Assembly (NCBI GenBank): GCA_023410975.1
Contig: JAEYPG010000354.1
Span: 1-9,853 of the forward strand
Origin: Pseudomonadota bacterium
GTDB taxonomy: Bacteria > Pseudomonadota > Gammaproteobacteria > Burkholderiales > Burkholderiaceae_C
DNA: 9,853 bases
Direction: 5' to 3'
The position numbers and the translations under genes are program-made. This document shows positions 1-6,296 of this stretch, in pieces (within the stretch, counting starts at the first letter, position 1; each line of letters starts with the position of its first letter). A model generated the notes under the pieces. That model worked only from the letters and a program-made list of their open reading frames with translations, was not told where the DNA came from and did not search any database.

Positions 1-100
1 GGCCAGCGGGAGGCCGTGCCGGCGTCCGAGGATCGGCGGGCTGCCCGTCAAACGTCCGGCACGGCGCCAAGCTCCGGCAGGTGCCTGTCCGCCGGTCTGT

Positions 101-355
101 TCATGCAGCGAGCCTGGGCGCCGGCAAGGTGCCGAACAGGGCCTCCATGGCCAGGCCGATGGACAAGGGCTTCTTGCCGCTGCCCACAGGGCCGTCCAGT
201 GCCATGCCCACGGGCAGCCCGCCACCCGTCATCCCAGCGGGCAGCATCAGCCCAGGCAGGCCGGCCGTGTTCCCCAGGTCGGTGTAGCGAATGGTGGTCT
301 CGAACTCATCGACGCGCGGACCGCCGTTGACGGAGACGAATGACGTTCCGCGCAC
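101..355 (-). pseudogene. Amidase-signature family hydrolase, C-terminal remnant
   Basis: The minus-strand frame ending at the TGA at 101-103 encodes about 84 residues matching the C-terminal end of amidase-signature enzymes. They include an FETTIRYTDLGNTAGLPG stretch, LPAGMTGGGLPVGMALDGP, and an IGLAMEALFG..PAP ending. In intact enzymes of about 450-500 residues this segment forms the end of the catalytic domain. The Ser-Ser-Lys triad lies far upstream and is absent here. The frame stays open upstream past 400, but that part overlaps the LysR stop region and shows no amidase motifs, so the 5' four-fifths are gone. The GTG at 355 is only the first available start, not a credible one. The pattern resembles the mandelamide-hydrolase-like branch, from memory of the family. 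The 100 nt beyond its stop hold no gene I can support, only a 10-bp inverted repeat (13-22 with 56-65). Sure of the family, less sure where homology stops. Confidence 0.75.
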
Positions 356-376
356 AAGATCTTCAGTTGTGTGAGC

Positions 377-403
377 GCGCTGCGCGTGCCACGCCGGCAG
401 CGC
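377..403 (-). terminator. Stem-loop after the LysR gene (no U-tract)
   Basis: Perfect 7-bp arms (377-383 and 397-403) enclose an inner GCG/CGC pairing, starting 11 nt downstream of the LysR stop codon. No run of T follows on the minus strand, so it is either a weak terminator or an mRNA 3'-end stabiliser. It lies at the junction with the amidase remnant. Confidence 0.35.
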
Positions 404-414
404 AGATGTTGCCT

Positions 415-1356
415 TTACCCGCGTCGCGGCCTGACTTGCTTGCCGCGCGGCGTCTCAGCGTGCGGCTGGTCTCGTGACGCCAGTTCCACCAGCAGCAGGC
501 GCTGGAACAGCTCAGCAGGCGGTCGCAACGGGCGCCCACGGCGACGGATGATGCCAATCGTGCGGCTCAGGGTCGGCGATTCGAGCTTGACGCTGACCAG
601 CTTTCCGCGCGGCGGCAGCGCCAGCCGAGGCACCACGCCGATGCCCAACCCGGCTTCCACCAAGCTCACCAGCGCAGGAACGTGTCGCACTTCGCAGAAC
701 CATTTCGGCTTGTTCTCCACCTGTGCAAGAACTTGGTCGATCAGGAAACGATTGCCGCTGCCCTGGGCAAGCGCGATGTGATCGAAGGGTGCCAGATCGG
801 CCCAGTTGATGCACTTGCGTTTTGCCAGCGGATGCTCGCTGGTGCAGGCGACGACGAAAGGGTCCTCCATCAGCGGCTCGAACTCGATGTCGGGCTCCTG
901 GGTGCCGATGTACGTCAGGCCTAGATCGGCTTCGGCGTTGGCAACAGCGAGCAGTAGATCCGATGAGGACTCATCGATCAGGCGCACGCGAATGCGCGGG
1001 TACAGCTCGTGAAAGCGGCCGATGACGCCAGGTAGGAAGTAGCTCACCGCTGACGGTACGCAAGCGACCGACACCTCGCCGGAGATCCGTTCGGCGAAAT
1101 CGGCGACACCCACGAGCGCACTCTCGAGCTCGTTCATCACGCCACGCGCCTTGTGGACGAAGGTTCTGCCAATCGTGGTGAGCTCGATGCGGCGCGTCGT
1201 GCGCACGAACAACTCCACCCCCAACGCGTCTTCGAGCTTGTCCACGCGCCGCGACACGGCCGACTGGGACAAGTGGAGGCTTTCCGATGCGGCGCGGAAG
1301 GATCCGAGATCGGCCACGGCCAGGAAAGCACGCAAGTCAGCGAGGTCGAAATTCAT
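415..1356 (-). CDS. LysR-type transcriptional regulator
   Basis: A 313-residue LysR-family regulator, the usual length for the family. An N-terminal winged helix-turn-helix (residues about 4-63) shows the hallmark GSFRAASESLHLSQSAVSRRV followed by KLEDALGVELFVRTTR. A linker helix (about 64-88) leads to a LysR substrate-binding domain (about 92-295) with EVSVACVPS, an FHELYPRIRVRLID strand and the PALVSLVEAGLGIGVVPR segment near the effector cleft. The start fits the canonical MNFDLADLRAFLAVADLGSF opening, although the only purine-rich ribosome site is 16 nt upstream. It is transcribed divergently from the Bug-receptor operon beginning at 1468, with 111 nt between, which is the classical layout for a regulator of that operon and of itself. 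The last ~20 residues are basic and of low complexity, next to the amidase junction, so the very C-terminus may not be ancestral. The effector is unknown, probably a metabolite of the operon's substrate. Confidence 0.93.
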   Translation of the reverse strand: MNFDLADLRAFLAVADLGSFRAASESLHLSQSAVSRRVDKLEDALGVELFVRTTRRIELTTIGRTFVHKARGVMNELESALVGVADFAERISGEVSVACVPSAVSYFLPGVIGRFHELYPRIRVRLIDESSSDLLLAVANAEADLGLTYIGTQEPDIEFEPLMEDPFVVACTSEHPLAKRKCINWADLAPFDHIALAQGSGNRFLIDQVLAQVENKPKWFCEVRHVPALVSLVEAGLGIGVVPRLALPPRGKLVSVKLESPTLSRTIGIIRRRGRPLRPPAELFQRLLLVELASRDQPHAETPRGKQVRPRRG

Positions 1357-1467
1357 GTGTCAGACGCAGGAATCCTTCTGATCTTTGCACTTTACCGGGG
1401 AATGCGCTGACCGCACCATCGCATCACTGCTCCACACGGAGCGATTCACCAAGCGGTCAAGCAAGAC
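1357..1467. promoter_or_regulatory. Divergent LysR/Bug-operon control region
   Basis: This 111-nt gap separates the start codons of the divergent LysR gene and the plus-strand operon, so both promoters and any LysR operator should be here. An interrupted dyad, ATGCG-N13-CGCAT at 1402-1424, is the clearest symmetric element and a candidate LysR half-site pair. It is short and could be chance. I see no convincing -35/-10 pair for sigma-70. Assignment rests mainly on layout. Confidence 0.4.
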
Positions 1468-2496
1468 ATGCACAGCAGCAGATCCTCCCCGCCAGCACAG
1501 GTCCGGCGACGCAGCCTCATGGGGGCGATGCTCACCGGCATCGCGTCCACCGCCCTGCCGTGCCTGCTACCCGCCACGGCGTCGGCGCAGCCGGTGCCGT
1601 GGCAGCCGGAGCGGCCTATCCGCCTTGTCGTGCCCTACGGGCCCGGCGGCAGTTCGGACGTCATCGCCAGGCTACTGGCGACCGAGATGTCGAAGACGCT
1701 CGGCCAGTCGGTCTTCGTCGACAACAAGGGCGGCGCGTCCGGGCAGGTCGCCATGCAGGACGTGGCGCGCGCCGTGCCCGACGGCTACACCATCGTCATG
1801 GGCCACGTCGGCACGCTGGCGGTGAACCCGGCGATGTTCGAGAAGCTGGCCTACTCGGACAAGGACTTCGAACCGATCGGGCTGCTTGCCAAGGTGCCCA
1901 TGGTGTTCGCGGTCAGCGCCAAGGTGCCGGCAAGGAACCTCAAGGAGTTCATCGCGCTGGCCAGGGCGCATCCCGGCCGCCTGAGCTACGGGTCGGCGGG
2001 CAACGGCAGCGCCGGGCATCTCGCGTTCGAGATGCTCAAGGTGGCGGCGGGCATCGACGTCGTCCACGTGCCCTACAAGGGAACGGGCGCACAGCTCAAC
2101 GACCTGCTGGCCGGCACCACCGACGCGGCGTCGGCCGGGCCGCCGGGCTTCATCCAGCATCTCAAGGGTGGCCGCATCCGCCTCATCGGCAGCGGTTCGC
2201 CGCAGCGCCTGGACGTGTTGCCTGAGGTGCCTACGGTGGCGGAGCAGGGCTACCCCGGTTTCGACAGTTCCCAATGGTTCGGGCTGCTGGCACCCGCCCA
2301 CACGCCTGCGACTGTGACCGCCCGCATCCAGGACGCCGCCGAAAAGGCCCTGCAGACGCCGGCAGTGCAAGAGCGCTTGAAGGCCGATGCCACCGTGGCA
2401 GCGCCGCTCAAGGCCGCGCAGTTTGCCGCATTCATCAAGTCGGAACGCGAACGCTGGGGCGTCGTCGTCCGGCAAGCCAAATTGAAAGTGGAGTGA
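1468..2496 (+). CDS. Bug/TctC-family tripartite tricarboxylate transporter receptor
   Basis: A 342-residue periplasmic solute-binding protein of the Bug (TctC) family, which captures small carboxylates and related compounds for tripartite tricarboxylate transporters. The signal sequence has a run of three arginines (13-15), a hydrophobic stretch and an A-S-A cleavage site near residue 40. The RRRSLM context is Tat-like, so twin-arginine export is possible. Mature-domain hallmarks are the IRLVVPYGPGGSSDVIAR opening (about 51-68), VDNKGGA, PDGYT, LSYGSAGNGSAGHLA (172-186), VPYKGTG (201-207) and PEVPTVAEQGYPGF (252-265). The ATG at 1468 is chosen because it keeps the arginine motif; later Met codons at residues 18 and 21 would remove it. 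No strong ribosome site is visible. It is first in the operon, 3 nt before the dehydrogenase. No TctA or TctB membrane partner lies nearby, as is common for Bug proteins. Ligand not predictable. Confidence 0.93.
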   Translation: MHSSRSSPPAQVRRRSLMGAMLTGIASTALPCLLPATASAQPVPWQPERPIRLVVPYGPGGSSDVIARLLATEMSKTLGQSVFVDNKGGASGQVAMQDVARAVPDGYTIVMGHVGTLAVNPAMFEKLAYSDKDFEPIGLLAKVPMVFAVSAKVPARNLKEFIALARAHPGRLSYGSAGNGSAGHLAFEMLKVAAGIDVVHVPYKGTGAQLNDLLAGTTDAASAGPPGFIQHLKGGRIRLIGSGSPQRLDVLPEVPTVAEQGYPGFDSSQWFGLLAPAHTPATVTARIQDAAEKALQTPAVQERLKADATVAAPLKAAQFAAFIKSERERWGVVVRQAKLKVE

Positions 2497-2499
2497 AGC

Positions 2500-3558
2500 A
2501 TGGAAAGCACCCTCAACACCGTTTCCCGGCATTCCGAGGCCGAACTGACGGAGCTCGGCACCCGCGCCTTCACGGGCCTGGGGCTGCGCCCGCAGGACGC
2601 TGCGCAGGTGGCAGCCATTCTCGTCACAGCCGACCTGTTCGGCCTGGGCACGCATGGCCTTGGTCGCATCGAGTCGTATGGCGAGCGGCTGCTGGTTGGG
2701 GGCATCAAGCCACGTCCTGACATCGTCGTGCAGAAGGTGGCGCCGGCCTTGTGCAAGGTGGACGGCGACAACGGCATCGGTCCTCTGGTGGGTATGCGCG
2801 CTTTGCAGGCTGCCATGGAGGCGGCCAGCGAGTGCGGCGTGGGGGTCGCCCTGGCGCGCGGCAGCAACCACTTCGGGCCGATCTCTCCCTATTCGCTGAT
2901 AGCCGCCGAGGCGGGCTTCGCCAGCATCATCGGCAGCAACGCCACCACGACCATTGCGCCCTGGGGTGGCAGCGATGCGCGGCTGGGCAACAGCCCGATC
3001 GGCTTTGGCGTGCCACACCCTGGCGGCGATCCGTTCCTGCTCGACATGGCGATGAGCGTGGTGGCTCGCGCCAAGATCCGCAACGCGCTCAAGCGCGGCG
3101 AATCCATCCCCGACACCTGGGCCACCGATGCCCGAGGCCGACCGACGACCGACCCGGCAGCGGCGCTGGACGGCTTCTTGCTGCCCATCGGCGGCCACAA
3201 GGGCTACGGGCTCGCGCTGATGGTGGACCTGTTTGCCGGCCTGCTCTCCGACGCGGCCTACCTGACCCATGTGAAGTCCTGGTCCGACGCGCCGGAGGAG
3301 CCGCAGGATCTCGGCCATTTCTTCATCCTGATCGACACGCGCCGGCTCGGCTCCACGCAGTGGCTGGCGCAGCGCATGCGCGACTTCGCCGCCATCCTGC
3401 ACGACAGCCCGGCCGCCAATGCGGAGCAGCCGGTGATCGTGCCGGGCGAGATCGAGCTCGGCAAACTGCGGCATCAGCGCCGCGACGGCATCGTGCTGGA
3501 CCCGGCAACCTACGAACGGCTGCAGCAGCACGCCGCCCGCGCACCGATGGCGGCCTGA
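2500..3558 (+). CDS. Ldh2/malate dehydrogenase-family 2-hydroxyacid oxidoreductase
   Basis: A 352-residue NAD(P)-dependent oxidoreductase of the type-2 malate/L-lactate dehydrogenase family (Ldh_2). The family interconverts 2-hydroxyacids and 2-oxoacids and includes ureidoglycolate, (2R)-3-sulfolactate and malate dehydrogenases and piperideine-2-carboxylate reductases. Diagnostic motifs are THGLGRIESY (51-60, the conserved SHG-type histidine at 52), ARGSNHFGP (119-127, catalytic-type His124), LDMAMSVVARAKI (181-193) and the glycine-rich IGGHKGYGLALMVDLF (230-245). There is no signal peptide, so it acts in the cytoplasm. Length is normal. A GGAG ribosome site overlaps the stop of the preceding Bug gene and sits 6 nt before this ATG, indicating coupled translation. 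The family's usual F-G-T-N-P segment reads LGNSPIGFGVP here, a variation that may bear on specificity. The likely role is oxidation of an imported or hydrolysis-derived 2-hydroxyacid. Family is certain, substrate is not. Confidence 0.92.
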   Translation: MESTLNTVSRHSEAELTELGTRAFTGLGLRPQDAAQVAAILVTADLFGLGTHGLGRIESYGERLLVGGIKPRPDIVVQKVAPALCKVDGDNGIGPLVGMRALQAAMEAASECGVGVALARGSNHFGPISPYSLIAAEAGFASIIGSNATTTIAPWGGSDARLGNSPIGFGVPHPGGDPFLLDMAMSVVARAKIRNALKRGESIPDTWATDARGRPTTDPAAALDGFLLPIGGHKGYGLALMVDLFAGLLSDAAYLTHVKSWSDAPEEPQDLGHFFILIDTRRLGSTQWLAQRMRDFAAILHDSPAANAEQPVIVPGEIELGKLRHQRRDGIVLDPATYERLQQHAARAPMAA

Positions 3559-3572
3559 ACGAGGAGCGGACC

Positions 3573-4310
3573 ATGCAACTCACCCCTGACATCCGCGCCT
3601 CGTTCATGCCCACGGGCGTGCTGCGCGCCTCCATCAACCTCGGCAACCCCATCCTTGCCGGACGCGACGCCCAGGGTGCGCCTTCGGGCATTTCGGTGGA
3701 CCTTGCGCGACAACTGGCCGCGCAACTGGACGCGCCGCTCGACCTCGTGGTGTTCGATGCTGCGGGCAAATCGGTGGCCGCGGTCACCGGCGAGCAGGCC
3801 GACGTGGGCTTCTTTGCCATCGATCCGCTGCGCGGCAACGGCCTGCACTTCACTCACCCCTACATCCTGATCGAGGGCAGCTACCTGGTGCGGGAAGGCT
3901 CGCCGCTGACAAGCAACGATCAAGTGGACGCGGCCGGGACGACCGTGATGGTCGGCAAGGGCAGCGCCTACGACCTTTACCTCACGCGAGAGCTGAAGGC
4001 GGCCGCCATCCTGCGCGCGCCCACGTCGCCGCGCGTGGTGGAGGAGTTCCTGGCGCAGCGTGCCGATGTCGCTGCCGGCGTGCGCCAGCAGCTCGAAGCC
4101 GACGCGGCGCAGCACCCGGGCTTGCGGCTGCTGCCCGGTCGCTTCATGGTGATCGAACAGGCCATGGGCATGCCGCGCGGCCGCAGCGAACAGGCGGCCG
4201 CGTTTCTGCGGCACTTCGTCGAGGACATGAAGCGCTCGGGCTTCGTTGCCGAGGCCATGCGCCGCCATGGCATCCGAGGCGCGATGGTCGCCACGCCGGC
4301 ATCGGTGTGA
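3573..4310 (+). CDS. Solute-binding-fold protein (SBP family 3-like) without signal peptide
   Basis: A 245-residue protein resembling the periplasmic binding domain of polar amino-acid ABC transporters (SBP_bac_3 type). Evidence is the PTGVLRASINLGNPILA opening (about 13-29), GISVDLARQLAAQL (39-52), a DVGFFAIDPLRGNGLHFTHPY block (77-97, where family 3 usually has aromatic ligand contacts), the GSYLVREGSPL strand and VMVGKGSAYDLYLTREL (126-141). There is no signal peptide, lipobox or membrane segment; the first residues are polar and lead straight into the fold. Upstream, the frame only runs through the shadow of the dehydrogenase gene. The ATG at 3573 has a strong GAGGAG ribosome site at 3561-3566, so the start is well supported. 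It probably stays in the cytoplasm. It could be a metabolite-binding or chaperone-like protein, or an enzyme on this fold such as the cyclohexadienyl dehydratases. No ABC permease or ATPase is nearby. Fold fairly sure, function unknown. Confidence 0.85.
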   Translation: MQLTPDIRASFMPTGVLRASINLGNPILAGRDAQGAPSGISVDLARQLAAQLDAPLDLVVFDAAGKSVAAVTGEQADVGFFAIDPLRGNGLHFTHPYILIEGSYLVREGSPLTSNDQVDAAGTTVMVGKGSAYDLYLTRELKAAAILRAPTSPRVVEEFLAQRADVAAGVRQQLEADAAQHPGLRLLPGRFMVIEQAMGMPRGRSEQAAAFLRHFVEDMKRSGFVAEAMRRHGIRGAMVATPASV

Positions 4311-4346
4311 GCGCAGCGAAGCGGAAACCGACAGGAGACCACCGAG

Positions 4347-5327
4347 ATGTTCTGCAAGCTTGCTGCTACGGCAGCTGCCGCAGCCGCGATGGCTGTGGCC
4401 GGCCTCATGCCGGCCCGCGCCGACACTTACCCCAGCAAACCGATCCGGCTGGTGGTGCCCTACGCCGCCGGGGGCAATGCCGACATTACCGCGCGCGTGA
4501 TTGCGCGCAGGATGTCCGACGGGCTGGGACAACCCATCGTGATCGACAACCGGGGCGGAGCCAACGGCGGCATCGGCACTGACGCCGTGGTCAAGGCGGC
4601 GCCCGACGGCTACACGCTGCTGATGGCGGCCAGCGGCCCCATCGTGGTCAATCCGGTGCTGTACTCCAAGGTGCCGTACGACCCGGTGAGGGACCTGCAG
4701 CCGGTCAGCCAGATCCTCACCTATCAGTATGCGCTGGTCGTTCCCGCGGCAGCCCCGTTCCACAGCGTGAGTGACCTGGTGAACCAGGCCCGCGCACACC
4801 CGGGCACCCTGAGCTACGGCTCGGCTGGCATAGGGGCTGGCGGCCACCTGGCCGGAGAGATGCTGGCCTGGATGACGAAAACCAAGCTGACGCATGTGCC
4901 GTACAAGGGCAACGCGCCCGCGCTCAACGACGTGCTCGGCAATGTACTGGCCTTCACCTTCGACACCGTGACGACGGCCGTGCCCCACATCCGCAACGGC
5001 AGCCTGCGCCCGCTGGCAGTCAGCGGCCCCCGGCGCGCCGGCGCCTTGCCGCAGGTGCCTACCTTGCAGGAACTGGGCTACAAGGGTTTCGACGTCACGC
5101 AGTTCGTCGGGCTGATGGCGCCGGCGAAGACCGATCGGGCCATCGTGCGCCGCCTGCACCAGGAGGTGGTGAAGGCACTGAAGGCGCCCGAAGTGATCGA
5201 GCGCCTGCAGGTGGAAGGGGGCAACGACCTGGTGGGCAGCAGCCCTGAGGCGTTTGCCGCCACCATTGACAGGGAACTGGCCATGTACCGCAAGCTGGTG
5301 ACCGACGCCGGGATCCAGCAGCAATGA
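4347..5327 (+). CDS. Second Bug/TctC-family receptor
   Basis: A 326-residue periplasmic Bug-family receptor. A classical Sec signal peptide with an alanine-rich core (residues 5-20) ends in an A-R-A cleavage site near residue 25. The mature protein begins DTYPSKPIRLVVPYAAGGNAD, followed by VIDNRGGANGGIG, PDGYTLLMA, LSYGSAGIGAGGHLAGE, HVPYKGNAPALNDVL and PQVPTLQELGYKGFDV, all at family-typical positions. A clean AGGAG ribosome site (4333-4337) lies 9 nt before the ATG. The gap from the preceding gene is 36 nt, and its stop overlaps the start of the next gene as ATGA. It differs clearly from the receptor at 1468 (different ligand-loop residues and signal type), so it is not a recent tandem duplicate. 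The two may bind different compounds or stereoisomers, or one may serve sensing. No membrane permease accompanies it here. Confidence 0.93.
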   Translation: MFCKLAATAAAAAAMAVAGLMPARADTYPSKPIRLVVPYAAGGNADITARVIARRMSDGLGQPIVIDNRGGANGGIGTDAVVKAAPDGYTLLMAASGPIVVNPVLYSKVPYDPVRDLQPVSQILTYQYALVVPAAAPFHSVSDLVNQARAHPGTLSYGSAGIGAGGHLAGEMLAWMTKTKLTHVPYKGNAPALNDVLGNVLAFTFDTVTTAVPHIRNGSLRPLAVSGPRRAGALPQVPTLQELGYKGFDVTQFVGLMAPAKTDRAIVRRLHQEVVKALKAPEVIERLQVEGGNDLVGSSPEAFAATIDRELAMYRKLVTDAGIQQQ

Positions 5328-6109
5328 GCGCCATGTACCAGGTCGATGTCCTCGTCCAGGGTTTTCCGGGCAAGGCCGTGTGCCACGGCGGTCTGGGTTG
5401 GAGCACGGTGACGCTGCTGCGCGGCCAAGGGCGCACGGTGCTCGTCGACGTGGGCGCCTTCGGTGTGCGGCGCGAATTGCGCAAGCAGCTCGAAGCACAC
5501 GGCGTGGCGCCCCAGGACGTGACCGACGTGTTCCTCACCCATGCCCATTACGACCATGCCGTCAACTTCGTACTGTTCCCGAACGCGACGGTGTGGATCG
5601 GCGCGCAAGAGCTCGCGTGGGCCAGCGCGCAGCCGCCCGGCTTCAACCCGTTGCCGGAGCTCTACGTGGCCGAGCTTGTGCGCAGCGAGCGCGTGCGTCG
5701 CGTGCAGGTTGGCGACCACATCCTGCCGGGATTGCAGGCCCTGTCCGCCCCGGGCCACACGCCGGGGCACCTGCTGCTCTACCTGCAGGCCAACGACACG
5801 CCGGTGCTGTTCACGGGCGACGCGGCCAAGAACCGCGCCGAACTGCTGTCGCGCGAAGTGGATGCCACCGGCGATGCCGACGCCAGCCGGCGCAGCATCG
5901 ACGTGATCTGGGACTGCTGGCGCCGCGTGCCCGGCACGGTGCTGATACCCGGCCACGACCTCAGCATGTGCCTGGATGAGCACGGCGAACCCCGCTATCT
6001 CGGCGAGCGCAAGGCTGCCATCGCCGTCTGGTTTTCCGAGTCCATTCATACGATGGACACCATCGACCTGTGCGGGACGAACGCCTTCGGTGCTGCCTAT
6101 CGGGAGTGA
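5324..6109 (+). CDS. Metallo-beta-lactamase-fold zinc hydrolase
   Basis: A 261-residue metallo-beta-lactamase-superfamily hydrolase. The two-metal site is complete: THAHYDH (His73, His75, Asp77, His78), GHTPGH (His145), the bridging Asp166 in FTGDAAKN, and His211 in IPGHD. The spacing resembles N-acyl-homoserine lactonases and other lactone or ester hydrolases, not antibiotic beta-lactamases. There is no signal peptide, so it is probably cytosolic. The ATG at 5324 overlaps the preceding Bug receptor stop (ATGA), implying translational coupling; a second Met three codons later is an alternative start. It is last in the operon with the Ldh2-type dehydrogenase and two receptors, which favours a catabolic role such as opening a lactone or cleaving an ester to give a hydroxyacid. 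The substrate is not predictable. Quorum quenching is possible but less likely from context. Confidence 0.9.
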   Translation: MSAMYQVDVLVQGFPGKAVCHGGLGWSTVTLLRGQGRTVLVDVGAFGVRRELRKQLEAHGVAPQDVTDVFLTHAHYDHAVNFVLFPNATVWIGAQELAWASAQPPGFNPLPELYVAELVRSERVRRVQVGDHILPGLQALSAPGHTPGHLLLYLQANDTPVLFTGDAAKNRAELLSREVDATGDADASRRSIDVIWDCWRRVPGTVLIPGHDLSMCLDEHGEPRYLGERKAAIAVWFSESIHTMDTIDLCGTNAFGAAYRE

Positions 6110-6292
6110 GGCGCCCCTTGCCGTTCTTGTTTCAGCGAGTTGCTTTCGCGGCTTCTTCGAGGCACTGAACGCGCTCATGTCGTCGACGACGTCCCAGCAG
6201 ACCGACGGGATGCCAAAGCGCGCCGCTTTGCGAGCTTTGTCTTTGGCTACTCTGTTCGGGCACTTGCCTCGAAACACGCAGGACGACCACTC
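6110..6292 (-). pseudogene. Possible coding remnant, BRCT-like (low confidence)
   Basis: In the gap between the convergent operons, one minus-strand frame is open from the TAG at 6347-6349 down into the antisense of the MBL gene. Across 6292-6110 it encodes a soluble, lysine-rich segment in which KARKAARFGIPSVCWD resembles the lysine/alanine helix plus GIP strand near the end of BRCT domains. Third codon positions are mostly G or C (nearly all across KAARFGIPSVCWDVVDD), as in real genes of this genome. The only start is a TTG at 6316 inside the dehydrogenase gene, and no natural stop is seen before the MBL gene, so an intact gene is unlikely. It may be a decayed fragment or chance. No transcription terminator is evident in this 187-nt gap. 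A perfect 12-bp palindrome (6179-6190) lies inside it. Confidence 0.3.
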
Positions 6293-6296
6293 AACA

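Noticed and set aside
13..65. 10-bp inverted repeat (13-22 / 56-65) beyond the amidase remnant
   Set aside because: The 33-nt loop and GC-rich content make it weak, and there is no adjacent U-tract or gene to tie it to.
1672..3531. 619-codon open frame on the minus strand
   Set aside because: It is antisense to the Bug receptor and Ldh2 genes, is rich in Arg, His and Gln as expected of a GC-rich shadow frame, and shows no domain motifs.
2751..3572. N-terminal extension of the binding-fold protein by an upstream in-frame start
   Set aside because: The extension only translates the dehydrogenase gene in the wrong frame, and a GAGGAG site directly supports the ATG at 3573.
3510..5498. 662-codon open frame on the minus strand
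   Set aside because: It is antisense to three genes with clear family motifs and proper ribosome sites; its composition is typical of a shadow frame.
5324..6109. Antibiotic-resistance beta-lactamase
   Set aside because: The fold and metal site are shared, but there is no signal peptide, and the GHTPGH/PGHD pattern and catabolic operon context fit lactonase- or esterase-type hydrolases better.
6179..6190. Perfect 12-bp palindrome GTCGTCGACGAC
   Set aside because: It falls within the possible coding remnant as GTC/GAC codons and has no promoter context; it is simple sequence in a GC-rich genome.
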